64,000 bases of DNA from Pseudomonas sp. GL-B-19. Lineage in GTDB: Bacteria; Pseudomonadota; Gammaproteobacteria; Pseudomonadales; Pseudomonadaceae. The notes beneath the pieces were generated by a model, which was given only the letters and a program-made list of their open reading frames with translations, did no database searches and was not told the origin of the DNA. This document shows positions 27,024 to 35,658 of this stretch, one piece after another. Made by a program: the position numbers and the translations under genes. The stretch is taken from NCBI RefSeq assembly GCF_019956415.1, contig NZ_JAHBDK010000020.1, positions 186,001 to 250,000 of the forward strand, in the 5' to 3' direction. The number at the start of each line of letters is the position of its first letter. Position 1 is the first letter of the stretch.

Positions 27024-27548
27024 ATGGTTCGATTTTGTAAATCGATGTTCGTCATGCTTGGCATCATGTTAGCGGTTGCCAGCGCTCATGCAGAGGCGCC
27101 ACAGGTGACATGGCCAAGTGGCTGGGAAGTCGAAGCCCTCGCGCAGGAAGATGCTGGCGCTAAAGTGTCCCGCCAGCGCGCGGTCAAAAACGATCAAAGC
27201 GGCACGCCGGTGATGGTCATGGAATTGACCATGACTCAGGTGGAGAGCGGTCACCAGGTGGATGTGCAGGGCGTGCTGCTGGAAATGCGCAAAGCGGTGC
27301 AAAAGGACTTCTTTAAAAGCGGCTATCAAAGTGTCTGTAACAAGATTCATCCAGCGACACTGAGCCGCCTGTCGGCCCTGGAAACTACCTGCACCATTAC
27401 CCAGAACGGACGACATGTGCTGTCGCAAACATTGGTTGCGGCGGTGGATGCCGATAACGCCTATGTTCTTTCGTACGCGGGGCAGGCCGAGGCTTATAAG
27501 GAAAGTCAGGTAGAAATTGAAGCGGTCCGTAACAGCTTGAAACTTTAG
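27024..27548 (+). CDS. Secreted DUF4946-like hypothetical protein
   Basis: A protein of about 174 residues with a signal peptide (FVMLGIMLAVASAHAEA, cut near residue 22). The mature part begins PQVTWPSGWEVEALAQED and contains AVKNDQSGTPVMVMELTMT and SVCNKIHPATLSRLSALETTCTITQNGRHVLSQTLVAAV. This appears to be the DUF4946 family of pseudomonad periplasmic proteins, with no known activity. The two Cys probably form a disulfide. The exact start is uncertain: none of the candidate codons has a good ribosome-binding site. Confidence 0.65.
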   Translation: MVRFCKSMFVMLGIMLAVASAHAEAPQVTWPSGWEVEALAQEDAGAKVSRQRAVKNDQSGTPVMVMELTMTQVESGHQVDVQGVLLEMRKAVQKDFFKSGYQSVCNKIHPATLSRLSALETTCTITQNGRHVLSQTLVAAVDADNAYVLSYAGQAEAYKESQVEIEAVRNSLKL

Positions 27549-27681
27549 TGCCGGGATTTTACGTGGCGGCGGATTTGGCCGGGTTCCGACATTTTTAGAT
27601 ACCCCAAGGCACTAAACACTAAGTTAATCGGCAAGTTGCGAGTTGATCCTCCTCCAATCGTTGCATTTAGAGGGTATCCAT

Positions 27682-27712
27682 AAAAAAAGCCCTGCATTGG
27701 CAGGGCTTTTTT
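27682..27712. terminator. Bidirectional terminator
   Basis: AAAAAAGCCCTGC-ATTG-GCAGGGCTTTTTT is symmetrical with A and T runs on either side. It serves the DUF4946-like gene from the left and the mvaU-like gene from the right. Confidence 0.85.
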
Positions 27713-27726
27713 ATAACCGCTAGCTG

Positions 27727-28092
27727 TTAGCTGCGCAGCCAGGAATCAACAGTGGATGCACCGTATTGTTCCTTCCAGGCTTTCAGGCCGCGGTGGTTGC
27801 CACCCTTGGTTTCAATCAGTTCACCCGTGTGCGGGTTCTGATAGACCTTGACCACGCGAGCACGGCGGGTTTTAGGCGTTTTTGCTTGTTGCAGACCGGA
27901 TTTTGCCGGGTTCGGATCGAGAATGGCGATGATGTCACGCAGGCTCTTGCCGTAGGTTTTCATCAGCCCCTGGAGCTTTTCTTCGAATTCGATTTCTTTC
28001 TTGAGCCCGGCATCATTCTTCAGCGATTCCAGCTGCTTGAGCTGTTCCTGAAGGGCCTTTTCAGCTGCACGAAATTCAGCGAGTCTGGACAA
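27727..28092 (-). CDS. H-NS family nucleoid protein, MvaT/MvaU type
   Basis: A 121-residue xenogeneic silencer. The N-terminal oligomerisation coiled coil reads SRLAEFRAAEKALQEQLKQLESLKN...KKEIEFEEKLQGLM, and the C-terminal AT-hook-like DNA-binding domain KVYQNPHTGELIETKGGNHRGLKAWKEQYG. It resembles MvaU/TurB more than MvaT. The TTG start was chosen because GGAG lies 8-9 nt upstream and the protein then starts like MvaU; an upstream AT-initiated extension is not conserved. Proteins of this family coat AT-rich foreign DNA, so the AT-rich genes at 49.6-56.8 kb are plausible targets. Confidence 0.92.
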   Translation of the reverse strand: MSRLAEFRAAEKALQEQLKQLESLKNDAGLKKEIEFEEKLQGLMKTYGKSLRDIIAILDPNPAKSGLQQAKTPKTRRARVVKVYQNPHTGELIETKGGNHRGLKAWKEQYGASTVDSWLRS

Positions 28093-28325
28093 TATCTTTA
28101 CTCCAATAGTGTGTTTGGCTGATACCAACCGCAAACAAAGCTATAAGCCAAGAGCCTTGAAGCGACTCGGTGATAGTGGCTCACCTGCCAATTTTGCTCA
28201 GGCATGAAAAATTGTAGTAGTTAATTGGCCAAGAGTAAATCCTGACTTTTTCTTCATGTAACAACAGAAGTCTTTGGTTTCAATTTGGTGCGGGTTGTCG
28301 ATGTCCCGTCGCTTAAAGTCACTAG

Positions 28326-29861
28326 TTAATGGTGGGTTAATGCGTTAACGAATTCTGCGCCGGGCATCGGTCGACCGTACAGATAACCTTGCAGGAAGTT
28401 CACGCCGTGGGCGCTCAGATAGTCACTTTGTTCTTGGGTTTCCACACCTTCGGCGACGATCCCCAGATCGAGCTTGGCTGAGAGCTCGATGATCGTGTCC
28501 AGAATGTGCCGCGAAAGGGCGTCGATGCCGATCATGGCAACAAAGCTCTGGTCGATTTTCAGGAAGTCAACATTGAACTGACGCAGATAACCCAGACTGG
28601 AGTGCCCGGTACCAAAGTCGTCAATCGCGATCATCACGCCAAGCGCATGAAGCTGTTCAAACAACTGAAGCGTAACGTCGCTCGGCTTGATCAGTTCGCG
28701 CTCGGTGAGTTCCAGTACCAGGTTGATGGAGCCGGGTGCGAAGGCGCTGAGAAACTCACGACAGTCTTTCACCAGTTTGAGGTCGTTGCAGTGATTGGCG
28801 GTGATGTTGATGCCGATGTGAAAGGGTTCACTGAACGAGGAAGAAACAGGGCCCAGCCATTGCGCGGCCTGTCGCATCAGTGAACGGGTCATGGGTACGA
28901 TCAGTCCGGAATCTTCGGCAAACGGGATGAACATTTCAGGGCGTACCAGGCCTTCCTTCGGGTGTTTCCAGCGCATCAACACTTCGGTGCCAATCCACTT
29001 CTTTGTATCGCCATGCACGACCGGCTGAAAATATGGGACAAACTCTTGCGCAGCCAGGGCGCGCTGCATTTCGCGAGTAGGCGACCATGAGCGTTCTTGC
29101 AGGAAGTGCCCAATGGCGCCCGACACCACACCAAAAAAAATCAGCAGGCTGAACAGCGGCGGGTATTCGCTGGCCATGTAGCGCCAGGTTTCGCCCTCGG
29201 GGAAGCCGGCGGCGACGGTAAAGGCATAGCGCGAGGAAGAACGTTCCCTTTCGGCCACGGGCAAGGCGGGCAGGGCGCCTCCATGGACTTTGCCGTCGGC
29301 GGACAACCAGTTCGGGCCAACTCGCAGTAGCAGCAATGTGTTGCGACCAATCAGGCGCAGCACGGTACTTAAGTGGTAACCGTCCAGGATCGTCAGCGCG
29401 CCCTGTTTGCCCTCGCTCAGGCGGTACACCAGCACCGCCGTATCGGGGGTGACCGGGTTGCCACTCATGAGCAGCAGCCTGCCTTGTGCATAGTCGCCGG
29501 CAGTGATCTTCTCCTGGACCTCGCCGAACAAAGAGTTGCAATAAATGGTGTCGTCCCATACCAGACTGGCGGAGCGCACAAACGGGCGGCGCGTGACCTG
29601 TTCGCGCAGGGCCAGCTTGACGTCGTTGCAATTTTGGCCGGCCAGCGGCAGCAATTCGCGTGCGGACTGGGCCGTATTGTCGAGCATCAGTTCGAATTGG
29701 CGCAGGGCTTCGTCTGCGGTCAGCCGGTTGCTTTGCTTGAGAGCCCGTCCAGCCTGCATATAGAGAATGACGCAGCCCAATATCACCGGGAGTAGCCCAC
29801 ACAGAAGAGTCACAATAATACGGGTGTGCATCGGGCGACGGCTTTTGGCAGTCAACGGCAT
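28326..29861 (-). CDS. CSS-motif EAL-domain cyclic-di-GMP phosphodiesterase
   Basis: A 511-residue inner-membrane protein. A first membrane segment (residues 12-34) is followed by a periplasmic CSS-motif sensor domain with paired Cys (GQNCNDVKLAL and DDTIYCNSLFG), a second membrane segment (PPLFSLLIFFGVVSGAIGHF, near residue 240), and an EAL domain to the end. The catalytic residues are intact: GTEVLMRWKH (EVL in place of EAL), NITANH, LELTEREL, AIDDFGTGHSSLGYL, LKIDQSFV and VAEGVET. CSS-EAL proteins respond to periplasmic redox through their cysteines and lower c-di-GMP. Monocistronic. Confidence 0.93.
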   Translation of the reverse strand: MPLTAKSRRPMHTRIIVTLLCGLLPVILGCVILYMQAGRALKQSNRLTADEALRQFELMLDNTAQSARELLPLAGQNCNDVKLALREQVTRRPFVRSASLVWDDTIYCNSLFGEVQEKITAGDYAQGRLLLMSGNPVTPDTAVLVYRLSEGKQGALTILDGYHLSTVLRLIGRNTLLLLRVGPNWLSADGKVHGGALPALPVAERERSSSRYAFTVAAGFPEGETWRYMASEYPPLFSLLIFFGVVSGAIGHFLQERSWSPTREMQRALAAQEFVPYFQPVVHGDTKKWIGTEVLMRWKHPKEGLVRPEMFIPFAEDSGLIVPMTRSLMRQAAQWLGPVSSSFSEPFHIGINITANHCNDLKLVKDCREFLSAFAPGSINLVLELTERELIKPSDVTLQLFEQLHALGVMIAIDDFGTGHSSLGYLRQFNVDFLKIDQSFVAMIGIDALSRHILDTIIELSAKLDLGIVAEGVETQEQSDYLSAHGVNFLQGYLYGRPMPGAEFVNALTHH

Positions 29862-29976
29862 TCGCGAAACCTCTCACGAAAAAACACGGCTCTCAAATGC
29901 TGGCAGGACGACAACACGCCTCCCAAAAAGAGTTCAGGTAGTGGCCATGATAGTCGGCCCTGGGCACTTATGCCGC

Positions 29977-30849
29977 TCAACGGGCGTTCAAGCCGGTGGC
30001 CAATTTAACGAAGGCTAACGTGGCGGGTGACGACTGGCGCTGGTCAAGCACCGCCAGCCCGACCTGGCGAATGACGGCGGGCGACAGTGGTTTTTTCACA
30101 TATCGGCGATTGTCGTCGTCAGGCAGCGAGCTTTCTGCGACGACAGTCAGCGCATCACCGCGGCCCACCGTGTCCAGCGTGCTGATCAATTGTGAGCAGC
30201 GGTAGCGGATGTTCGGTGTCAGACGGGCGGTGCTGAACAGGCGTGAGACCAGCTCCGAAGACCCGGCTTCGGTCAGCACGAATGGGTCGCTGCACAAGTC
30301 GCTCAAGCTCAGACTGTCACGCCCCGCTAGCGCGTGATCAGCGGGAAGCAGTGCAACCATCTGATCTTCAATCAGCGCAAAGGTGTCGAAGCGCTCTTCG
30401 GGCAGCACCACAAAGCCGATGTCTATTCGCCGCTCTTCAAGCCATTGAATCACTTGGCGGTCGGGCCCTTCGTCAATGTGGACTTCAATACCGGGGTGAG
30501 CTGCGCGGTAGTGTTGCAGGATCAGCGGTAACAGCCTGATCGACGAGGTCGGGCCAAACGAGCCGATGCGCAGCGTGCCACGTTTCATCCCGCGTGCATC
30601 GGCGGCTTCCTGGCGCAAGGTGTTGGCGAGGCCGAGCATTGCCCGGGCGCGCAGTAACAGTTGATGGCCGATGTCGCTCAGTTCGACCTGGGACTGATGC
30701 CGGCGCAGCAGTTCGACGCCGAGTTCCTGTTCCAGCGACTTGAGCGCGTGAGAAACCGCTGATTGGGAAATCCCCAAGCGATTGGCGGCCGCTGTAAAGC
30801 CGCGCAGTTCGGCGACCAGCGAGAAAATCTCGAGTTGTGTCAGGGTCAT
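29977..30849 (-). CDS. LysR-family transcriptional regulator
   Basis: A 290-residue LTTR. The N-terminal winged helix-turn-helix is MTLTQLEIFSLVAELRGFTAAANRLGISQSAVSHALKSLEQELGVELLRR, and the rest is the periplasmic-binding-like effector domain (GTLRIGSFGPTSSIRLLPLILQ). It is divergent from an EamA transporter across 77 bp that contain two tandem dyads, so it probably controls that transporter and itself. The effector is unknown. Confidence 0.9.
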   Translation of the reverse strand: MTLTQLEIFSLVAELRGFTAAANRLGISQSAVSHALKSLEQELGVELLRRHQSQVELSDIGHQLLLRARAMLGLANTLRQEAADARGMKRGTLRIGSFGPTSSIRLLPLILQHYRAAHPGIEVHIDEGPDRQVIQWLEERRIDIGFVVLPEERFDTFALIEDQMVALLPADHALAGRDSLSLSDLCSDPFVLTEAGSSELVSRLFSTARLTPNIRYRCSQLISTLDTVGRGDALTVVAESSLPDDDNRRYVKKPLSPAVIRQVGLAVLDQRQSSPATLAFVKLATGLNAR

Positions 30850-30869
30850 GAGTATTTACTCATTTTACG

Positions 30870-30900
30870 ATGATCTGTCATTAGTCGAATGATACGTCAT
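30870..30900. promoter_or_regulatory. Tandem dyads between LysR and EamA genes
   Basis: ATGATCTGTCAT (30870-30881) and ATGATACGTCAT (30889-30900) are two imperfect palindromes 19 bp apart, about two helical turns, in the LysR-EamA divergent promoter. This fits recognition and activation sites of the LysR tetramer. Confidence 0.5.
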
Positions 30901-30926
30901 CTGCCTCAGCCGGGTTTTGCGCTCTT

Positions 30927-31865
30927 ATGACGATCTTTGTCCAACCAGCAACATCAGATACCCCGGTGTATCTGAAACTCGCCGCCGTCACCATGATCTG
31001 GGGCGGCACGTTCGTGGCAGGGCGTTTCCTGGCCGACGCCCTCAGCCCGTTGTTCGCTGCCAGTCTCAGGTTCTTGCTGGCCAGCGCGGCGCTGTTGCTG
31101 TTTCTCCTGCTGGCGCGAGTCCCTTTGTCCCGGCCCAACCTGCGGCAATGGCTGCAACTGGCGCTGCTGGGGTTCTTCGGGATTTTCTTTTACAACCTGT
31201 GCTTCTTTTATGGGCTGCATTACATCAATGCTTCGCGAGCGTCGTTGATCGTTGCGCTGAACCCGGCCGTGATCGGCCTCGCCTCGTGGTGGCTGTTCAA
31301 GGAGCGCTTGAGCCGGGCGAAGGTCTTCGGTATCGCGATCTGTATTGCCGGGGCGAGTGTGGTGATTGTCAGTCGTAATCCCCAGTCGTTGGTCGGAAAT
31401 GTCGATGCCTGGATCGGTGACCTGCTGATTTTCGGCTGCGTGCTTGGCTGGGGGATTTACTCGCTGTTTTCCAAAGAGCTGAATCAGTCGTTGGGACCCG
31501 TGCAGACGGTGACGTATTCGATTCTGCTGGGCACAGTGATGCTCTGGGTGACCAGTGCCGTGCGCGGCGAACTGAGTGTCAGCGCGCTGATCAGCCTCGG
31601 TCCGCAACAATGGTTGAGCCTGCTGTACCTCGGGGTATTGGGCTCGGCGCTGGCCTACATTGGTTATTACGATGGCATCCGCCAGATCGGTGCGACGCGC
31701 TCAGGCGTGTTCATTGCCTTGAATCCGCTGACCGCCGTCATCCTCGGCGCACTGTTGCTGGGTGAGTCGTTGACGCCGGCGATGTGCCTTGGTGGTGTGC
31801 TGATTCTGTCGGGGATTTTCCTCTGCAACAAACCCCTTGCACGAGTAGGGAAAAAGGGGATTTGA
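30927..31865 (+). CDS. EamA/DMT-family transporter
   Basis: A 312-residue inner-membrane protein with ten predicted segments in two EamA repeats. Typical parts are LAAVTMIWGGTFVAGRFLA, FFGIFFYNLCFFYGLHYINASRASLIVALNPAVIGLASWWLFKERL and, in the second repeat, GALLLGESLTPAMCLGGVLILSGIFL. EamA proteins export amino acids and other metabolites. Divergent from the LysR gene, which is the likely regulator. The substrate is not known. Confidence 0.9.
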   Translation: MTIFVQPATSDTPVYLKLAAVTMIWGGTFVAGRFLADALSPLFAASLRFLLASAALLLFLLLARVPLSRPNLRQWLQLALLGFFGIFFYNLCFFYGLHYINASRASLIVALNPAVIGLASWWLFKERLSRAKVFGIAICIAGASVVIVSRNPQSLVGNVDAWIGDLLIFGCVLGWGIYSLFSKELNQSLGPVQTVTYSILLGTVMLWVTSAVRGELSVSALISLGPQQWLSLLYLGVLGSALAYIGYYDGIRQIGATRSGVFIALNPLTAVILGALLLGESLTPAMCLGGVLILSGIFLCNKPLARVGKKGI

Positions 31866-32127
31866 TACAGAAGGCGGACAAACCGTTTTACGCTGTGTAG
31901 AATCGGGTTACGCATACAATAATAAACGTCTTCTGGCAGCAGAAGCCTCGCCCGCAAGAGCCTTGGGTCGACAATGAAGAGTTTTGGGTTTCAATTGATC
32001 TACGGTGACTTCCTCGCCCGCAGCGTGCGGGGCATCTCCTGTGCGCCACCCGCCGGTCTCAGCATTGCTAGCAACTAACATTGGCTAATTTCAGCCGTTA
32101 ATTCTAAAAGCATGATGAGGCGCCAAA

Positions 32128-33204
32128 ATGGCAGATTTATACGAAAATCCAATGGGCTTGATGGGCTTTGAATTCATCGAATTCGCATCGCCGACCCCGA
32201 ACACCCTGGAGCCGATCTTCCAGATCATGGGCTTCACCAAGGTCGCGACCCACCGCTCCAAAGACGTGCACCTGTATCGCCAGGGCGCGATCAACCTGAT
32301 CCTCAACAACGAACCCAACAGCGTCGCTTCGTACTTCGCGGCCGAACATGGCCCGTCGGTGTGCGGCATGGCGTTCCGCGTCAAGGATTCGCAGCTCGCC
32401 TACAAGCGCGCGCTGGAGCTCGGCGCCCAGCCGATCCACATCGAAACCGGCCCGATGGAACTGCACCTGCCGGCGATCAAAGGCATTGGCGGCGCGCCGC
32501 TGTACCTGATCGACCGTTTCGGTGAAGGCAGCTCGATCTATGACATCGACTTCGTGTTCATCGAAGGCGTGGACCGTAACCCGGTCGGCGCCGGTCTGAA
32601 AATCATCGACCACCTGACCCACAACGTGTATCGCGGGCGCATGGCCTACTGGGCCAACTTCTACGAGAAGCTGTTCAACTTCCGCGAAATTCGCTACTTC
32701 GACATCAAGGGCGAATACACCGGCCTGACCTCCAAGGCCATGACCGCGCCGGACGGCATGATCCGCATCCCGCTGAACGAAGAATCGTCCAAGGGCGCCG
32801 GGCAGATCGAAGAGTTCCTGATGCAGTTCAACGGTGAAGGCATCCAGCACGTGGCCTTCCTCAGCGAAGACTTGATCAAGACCTGGGACCACCTGAAAAG
32901 CATCGGCATGCGCTTCATGACCGCGCCACCGGAAACCTATTACGAAATGCTCGAAGGCCGTTTGCCGAACCACGGCGAGCCGGTTGATCAACTGCAAGCA
33001 CGCGGGATTCTGCTGGACGGTTCGTCCGAGTCGGGTGACAAGCGTCTGCTGCTGCAGATCTTCTCGGAAACCCTGATGGGGCCAGTGTTCTTCGAATTCA
33101 TCCAGCGTAAAGGCGACGATGGCTTCGGCGAAGGCAACTTCAAGGCACTGTTTGAGTCGATCGAACGTGACCAGGTTCGTCGTGGCGTACTCGCCACCGA
33201 TTAA
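32128..33204 (+). CDS. hppD: 4-Hydroxyphenylpyruvate dioxygenase
   Basis: A 358-residue Fe(II) dioxygenase that converts 4-hydroxyphenylpyruvate to homogentisate in tyrosine catabolism and pyomelanin formation. The iron ligands fit the P. fluorescens enzyme: His162 (IIDHLTHNV), His in GIQHVAFLS and Glu in [20 protein letters not shown]. The GAGG site lies 9 nt upstream of the ATG. No other homogentisate genes are in the window; it is monocistronic, with 262 bp of gene-free DNA upstream and a REP pair downstream. Confidence 0.97.
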   Translation: MADLYENPMGLMGFEFIEFASPTPNTLEPIFQIMGFTKVATHRSKDVHLYRQGAINLILNNEPNSVASYFAAEHGPSVCGMAFRVKDSQLAYKRALELGAQPIHIETGPMELHLPAIKGIGGAPLYLIDRFGEGSSIYDIDFVFIEGVDRNPVGAGLKIIDHLTHNVYRGRMAYWANFYEKLFNFREIRYFDIKGEYTGLTSKAMTAPDGMIRIPLNEESSKGAGQIEEFLMQFNGEGIQHVAFLSEDLIKTWDHLKSIGMRFMTAPPETYYEMLEGRLPNHGEPVDQLQARGILLDGSSESGDKRLLLQIFSETLMGPVFFEFIQRKGDDGFGEGNFKALFESIERDQVRRGVLATD

Positions 33205-33224
33205 TCCGCTTCACCGCCAATAAC

Positions 33225-33314
33225 TGTGGGAGCGAGCCTGCTCGCGATGGCGTCTTCAAATTCAACATCAATGTTGACTGACAGATAGCTATCGCGAGCA
33301 GGCTCACTCCCACA
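33225..33314. repeat. Inverted REP pair downstream of hppD
   Basis: TGTGGGAGCGAGCCTGCTCG...CGAGCAGGCTCACTCCCACA, with an internal TCAACAT...ATGTTGA hairpin. Convergent hppD and EamA genes flank it. Confidence 0.88.
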
Positions 33315-33331
33315 TTTGTTTTGTGTTTGGC

Positions 33332-34213
33332 TTAAGGTCGGCGGTGCCGCATCAGGTGTTTGAAGCCTTCAAACACCAATACCACCACCGCCAACCAGAT
33401 CGGAATATAAGTCAACCATTCCCCAGGCTTGATGCTTTCCCCCAGCAGCAATGCCACGCCCAGCAACAACACCGGCTCGACATAACTCAACAACCCGAAA
33501 AGGCTGAATGGCAACAACCGGCTGGCGATGATGTAGATCACCAACGCCGAAGCGCTGAGCACCCCGAGAATCGGGATCAACAGCGACAGCCACGGGTGTT
33601 GATCGAACACGCCGAACCCCTGCACACCACTCTGAACGAACCAGAAGGCCAGCGGCAGCGTCAATGCCATGTCCAGCCATAGCCCGCCAAGATTGTCCGT
33701 GGCAAGCCGTTTGCGCAGCACGAAATAGGTGGGGTAGCCGATGCACACCAGCAAGGTCGCCCAGGAAAAGCCACCGACCTGATACACCTCATTGGCCACG
33801 CCGAGGCAGGCGAAAAGCACAGCGATTTTTTGCAGATAGGACAGACGCTCGCCATAGGCGATTCGCCCGGTCAGCACCATCGTCAGCGGCAGCAGGAAAT
33901 ACCCGAGCGACACGTCCAGGCTGTAGCCGTTGAGCGGCGCCCACATGAACAGCCAGAGTTGCACACCGAGCAGGGCCGAAGAGGCGATCAGGGCGGCGAT
34001 CAGTTTCGGATGCGCGGTGGCGCGCCGAACAATGTCGATCACCCGCGTCCATTCCCCGGACACCACCATGAACACGGTCATGCAGGGCACGGTCAACAAC
34101 ATCCGCCAGCCGAAAATTTCCACGCCGCTCAGGGGTGTGAGCAACGACGTGTAGTAATACATGACGGCAAACAGCACCGAGGCCGAAACCGATAAAGCGA
34201 TACCTTTAGACAA
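33332..34213 (-). CDS. EamA-family transporter, RarD-like
   Basis: A 293-residue membrane protein with about ten segments. RarD-like features are VEIFGWRMLLTVPCMTVFM, NGYSLDVSLGYFLLPLTMVLTGRIAYGERLSYLQKIAV and LLPFSLFGLLSYVEPVLLLGVALLLGESI. The TTG start was chosen because GAGG lies about 6 nt upstream and it matches the family length; an upstream ATG would add 40 residues of unlikely sequence. RarD proteins confer chloramphenicol sensitivity or transport unknown metabolites. Monocistronic. Confidence 0.82.
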   Translation of the reverse strand: MSKGIALSVSASVLFAVMYYYTSLLTPLSGVEIFGWRMLLTVPCMTVFMVVSGEWTRVIDIVRRATAHPKLIAALIASSALLGVQLWLFMWAPLNGYSLDVSLGYFLLPLTMVLTGRIAYGERLSYLQKIAVLFACLGVANEVYQVGGFSWATLLVCIGYPTYFVLRKRLATDNLGGLWLDMALTLPLAFWFVQSGVQGFGVFDQHPWLSLLIPILGVLSASALVIYIIASRLLPFSLFGLLSYVEPVLLLGVALLLGESIKPGEWLTYIPIWLAVVVLVFEGFKHLMRHRRP

Positions 34214-34303
34214 ACTGCCCTCGCGAGGTTGAACGTGAAACGGGGCGCAGAGGATACGTGGTTTTCGTATCAAATATTGTCCGATCGATAAACACCGATC
34301 GAA

Positions 34304-34392
34304 TGTAGGAGCATGGCTTGCCCGCGATGGCATCTACTCGGTCTATCTGATGCACCGGGGTGCCTGCATCGCGGGCAAGCCATGCTCCCACA
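34304..34392. repeat. Inverted REP pair, TGTAGGAGCATGGCTTGCC variant
   Basis: TGTAGGAGCATGGCTTGCC and GGCAAGCCATGCTCCCACA face each other. The core differs from the TGTGGGAGCGAG class (GCATGGCTTGCC instead of GCGAGCCTGCTC), so it belongs to another REP subfamily. It lies between two minus-strand genes. Confidence 0.8.
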
Positions 34393-34407
34393 GTGGATTG
34401 TGTTTCT

Positions 34408-35421
34408 TCAGGTATTGCGCGGTTTACGACCTGACACAAAATGGCTCACATCATTAAACCCCGGTGTCGACGAATGCCCAGGCACCACCAGCGAATCAAT
34501 AAACGCCTCGTCCTCAGCCGTAATCTTCACCGCTTGCGCCTTGGTATAGGCGTCCCACTGTTCCTCGGTACGCGGCCCGACAATGGCTGAAGTGATGGCG
34601 CTGTTGTTCAACACCCAGGCAATCGCAAACTCGACAATCCCCACGCCACGCTCCTGGGTGTACTGCTGGATTTGCTGGGCAATGCGCAACGATTCAACCC
34701 GCCATTCGGTTTCCAGAATGCGTTTGTCTGCACGCCCGGCACGGCTGTTGGCGTCCGGCTTCACGTCCGGCGCGTATTTACCGCTGAGCACACCCCGCGC
34801 CAACGGGCTGTAAGGCACCACGCCCAGCCCGTAATTTTGCGCCGCCGTCATCTGCTCGGTTTCCGCCTGACGGTTGACGATGTTGTACAGCGGCTGACTG
34901 ATCACCGGCCGGTCTACGCCCAGTTGATCGGCCACCCGAATCACCTCGGCGATGCGCCAGCCACGGTAGTTCGACAAGCCCCAATAACGAACCTTGCCCT
35001 GACGAATCAAATCGCCCATCGCCGACACGGTCACTTCCAGCGGCGTGTTGTGATCTTCGCGGTGCAGGTAATAGATGTCGAGGTAGTCGGTGCCCAAACG
35101 CGTCAGGCTGGCCTCGATGCCATTAAAGATGTGCTTGCGGCTCAGGCCGCTACGATTCGGCACCCCGTCCACCGGACCGAAGCCGACCTTGGTCGCCAAC
35201 ACCCATTCGTGGCGATTGCCGGCAATCGCCTCGCCGACGATTTCCTCAGAACGACCGCCGGTATAAACGTCGGCGGTGTCTATGAAATTGATGCCCTGGT
35301 CCCAGGCCTTGTCGATGATCCGCAGGGAATCTTCGGTGCTGGTCTGTTCGCCGAACATCATGGTGCCCAGGGTCAGGGTAGAGACCTGTAAACCCGAATG
35401 ACCCAGTGTGCGATAGCTCAT
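34408..35421 (-). CDS. Aldo/keto reductase
   Basis: A 337-residue NADPH-dependent aldo/keto reductase. It has DTADVYTGGRSEEIVGEAI with the catalytic Asp/Tyr, VLATKVGFG with the catalytic Lys, DIYYLHREDHNTPLE with the catalytic His, and YSPLARGVLSGKY typical of the YccK/Tas branch. The C-terminus (AIVGPRTEEQWDAY) binds the cofactor phosphate. AAGGA lies upstream of the ATG. The physiological substrate is unknown. It is divergent from the Ig-like repeat gene across a region containing the palindrome at 35556-35577. Confidence 0.88.
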   Translation of the reverse strand: MSYRTLGHSGLQVSTLTLGTMMFGEQTSTEDSLRIIDKAWDQGINFIDTADVYTGGRSEEIVGEAIAGNRHEWVLATKVGFGPVDGVPNRSGLSRKHIFNGIEASLTRLGTDYLDIYYLHREDHNTPLEVTVSAMGDLIRQGKVRYWGLSNYRGWRIAEVIRVADQLGVDRPVISQPLYNIVNRQAETEQMTAAQNYGLGVVPYSPLARGVLSGKYAPDVKPDANSRAGRADKRILETEWRVESLRIAQQIQQYTQERGVGIVEFAIAWVLNNSAITSAIVGPRTEEQWDAYTKAQAVKITAEDEAFIDSLVVPGHSSTPGFNDVSHFVSGRKPRNT

Positions 35422-35555
35422 GAGGAAATCCTTTTACGAGTGGGAAAGGCTCAATCAAATACCAGAACCCCTGCGCGGGGCAATCCGATTTGTTAGCGGG
35501 CAGCTTGCGATGTTGCGCCGAGCGACCGCGGGCGGCAGCGTCTAACCGCTTGTCG

Positions 35556-35577
35556 CTACTGTCAGATATGACAGTAG
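35556..35577. promoter_or_regulatory. CTGTCA-N4-TGACAG palindrome, copy A
   Basis: CTACTGTCA-GATA-TGACAGTAG is a perfect 9-bp inverted repeat, 81 bp upstream of the 651-residue Ig-like gene. The core CTGTCA-N4-TGACAG recurs at 49570, 55729 and 56879, each about 80-100 bp before an uncharacterised gene. It fits the CT-N12-AG form of LuxR-type boxes. ATGACA within the right arm could serve as a -35, with TAATCA 16 bp on as a -10. Confidence 0.65.
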
Positions 35578-35658
35578 GCGCAGGGTGGTTAATCAGATTT
35601 GATGCAACCCAATGGTTTGGAAAAGGCCGCCATTGTCATTCGTAGCCGGAGAATTGTG

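Noticed and set aside
32137..32997. A 286-codon frame antisense to hppD
   Set aside because: It is a shadow of a highly conserved dioxygenase with biased codon use.
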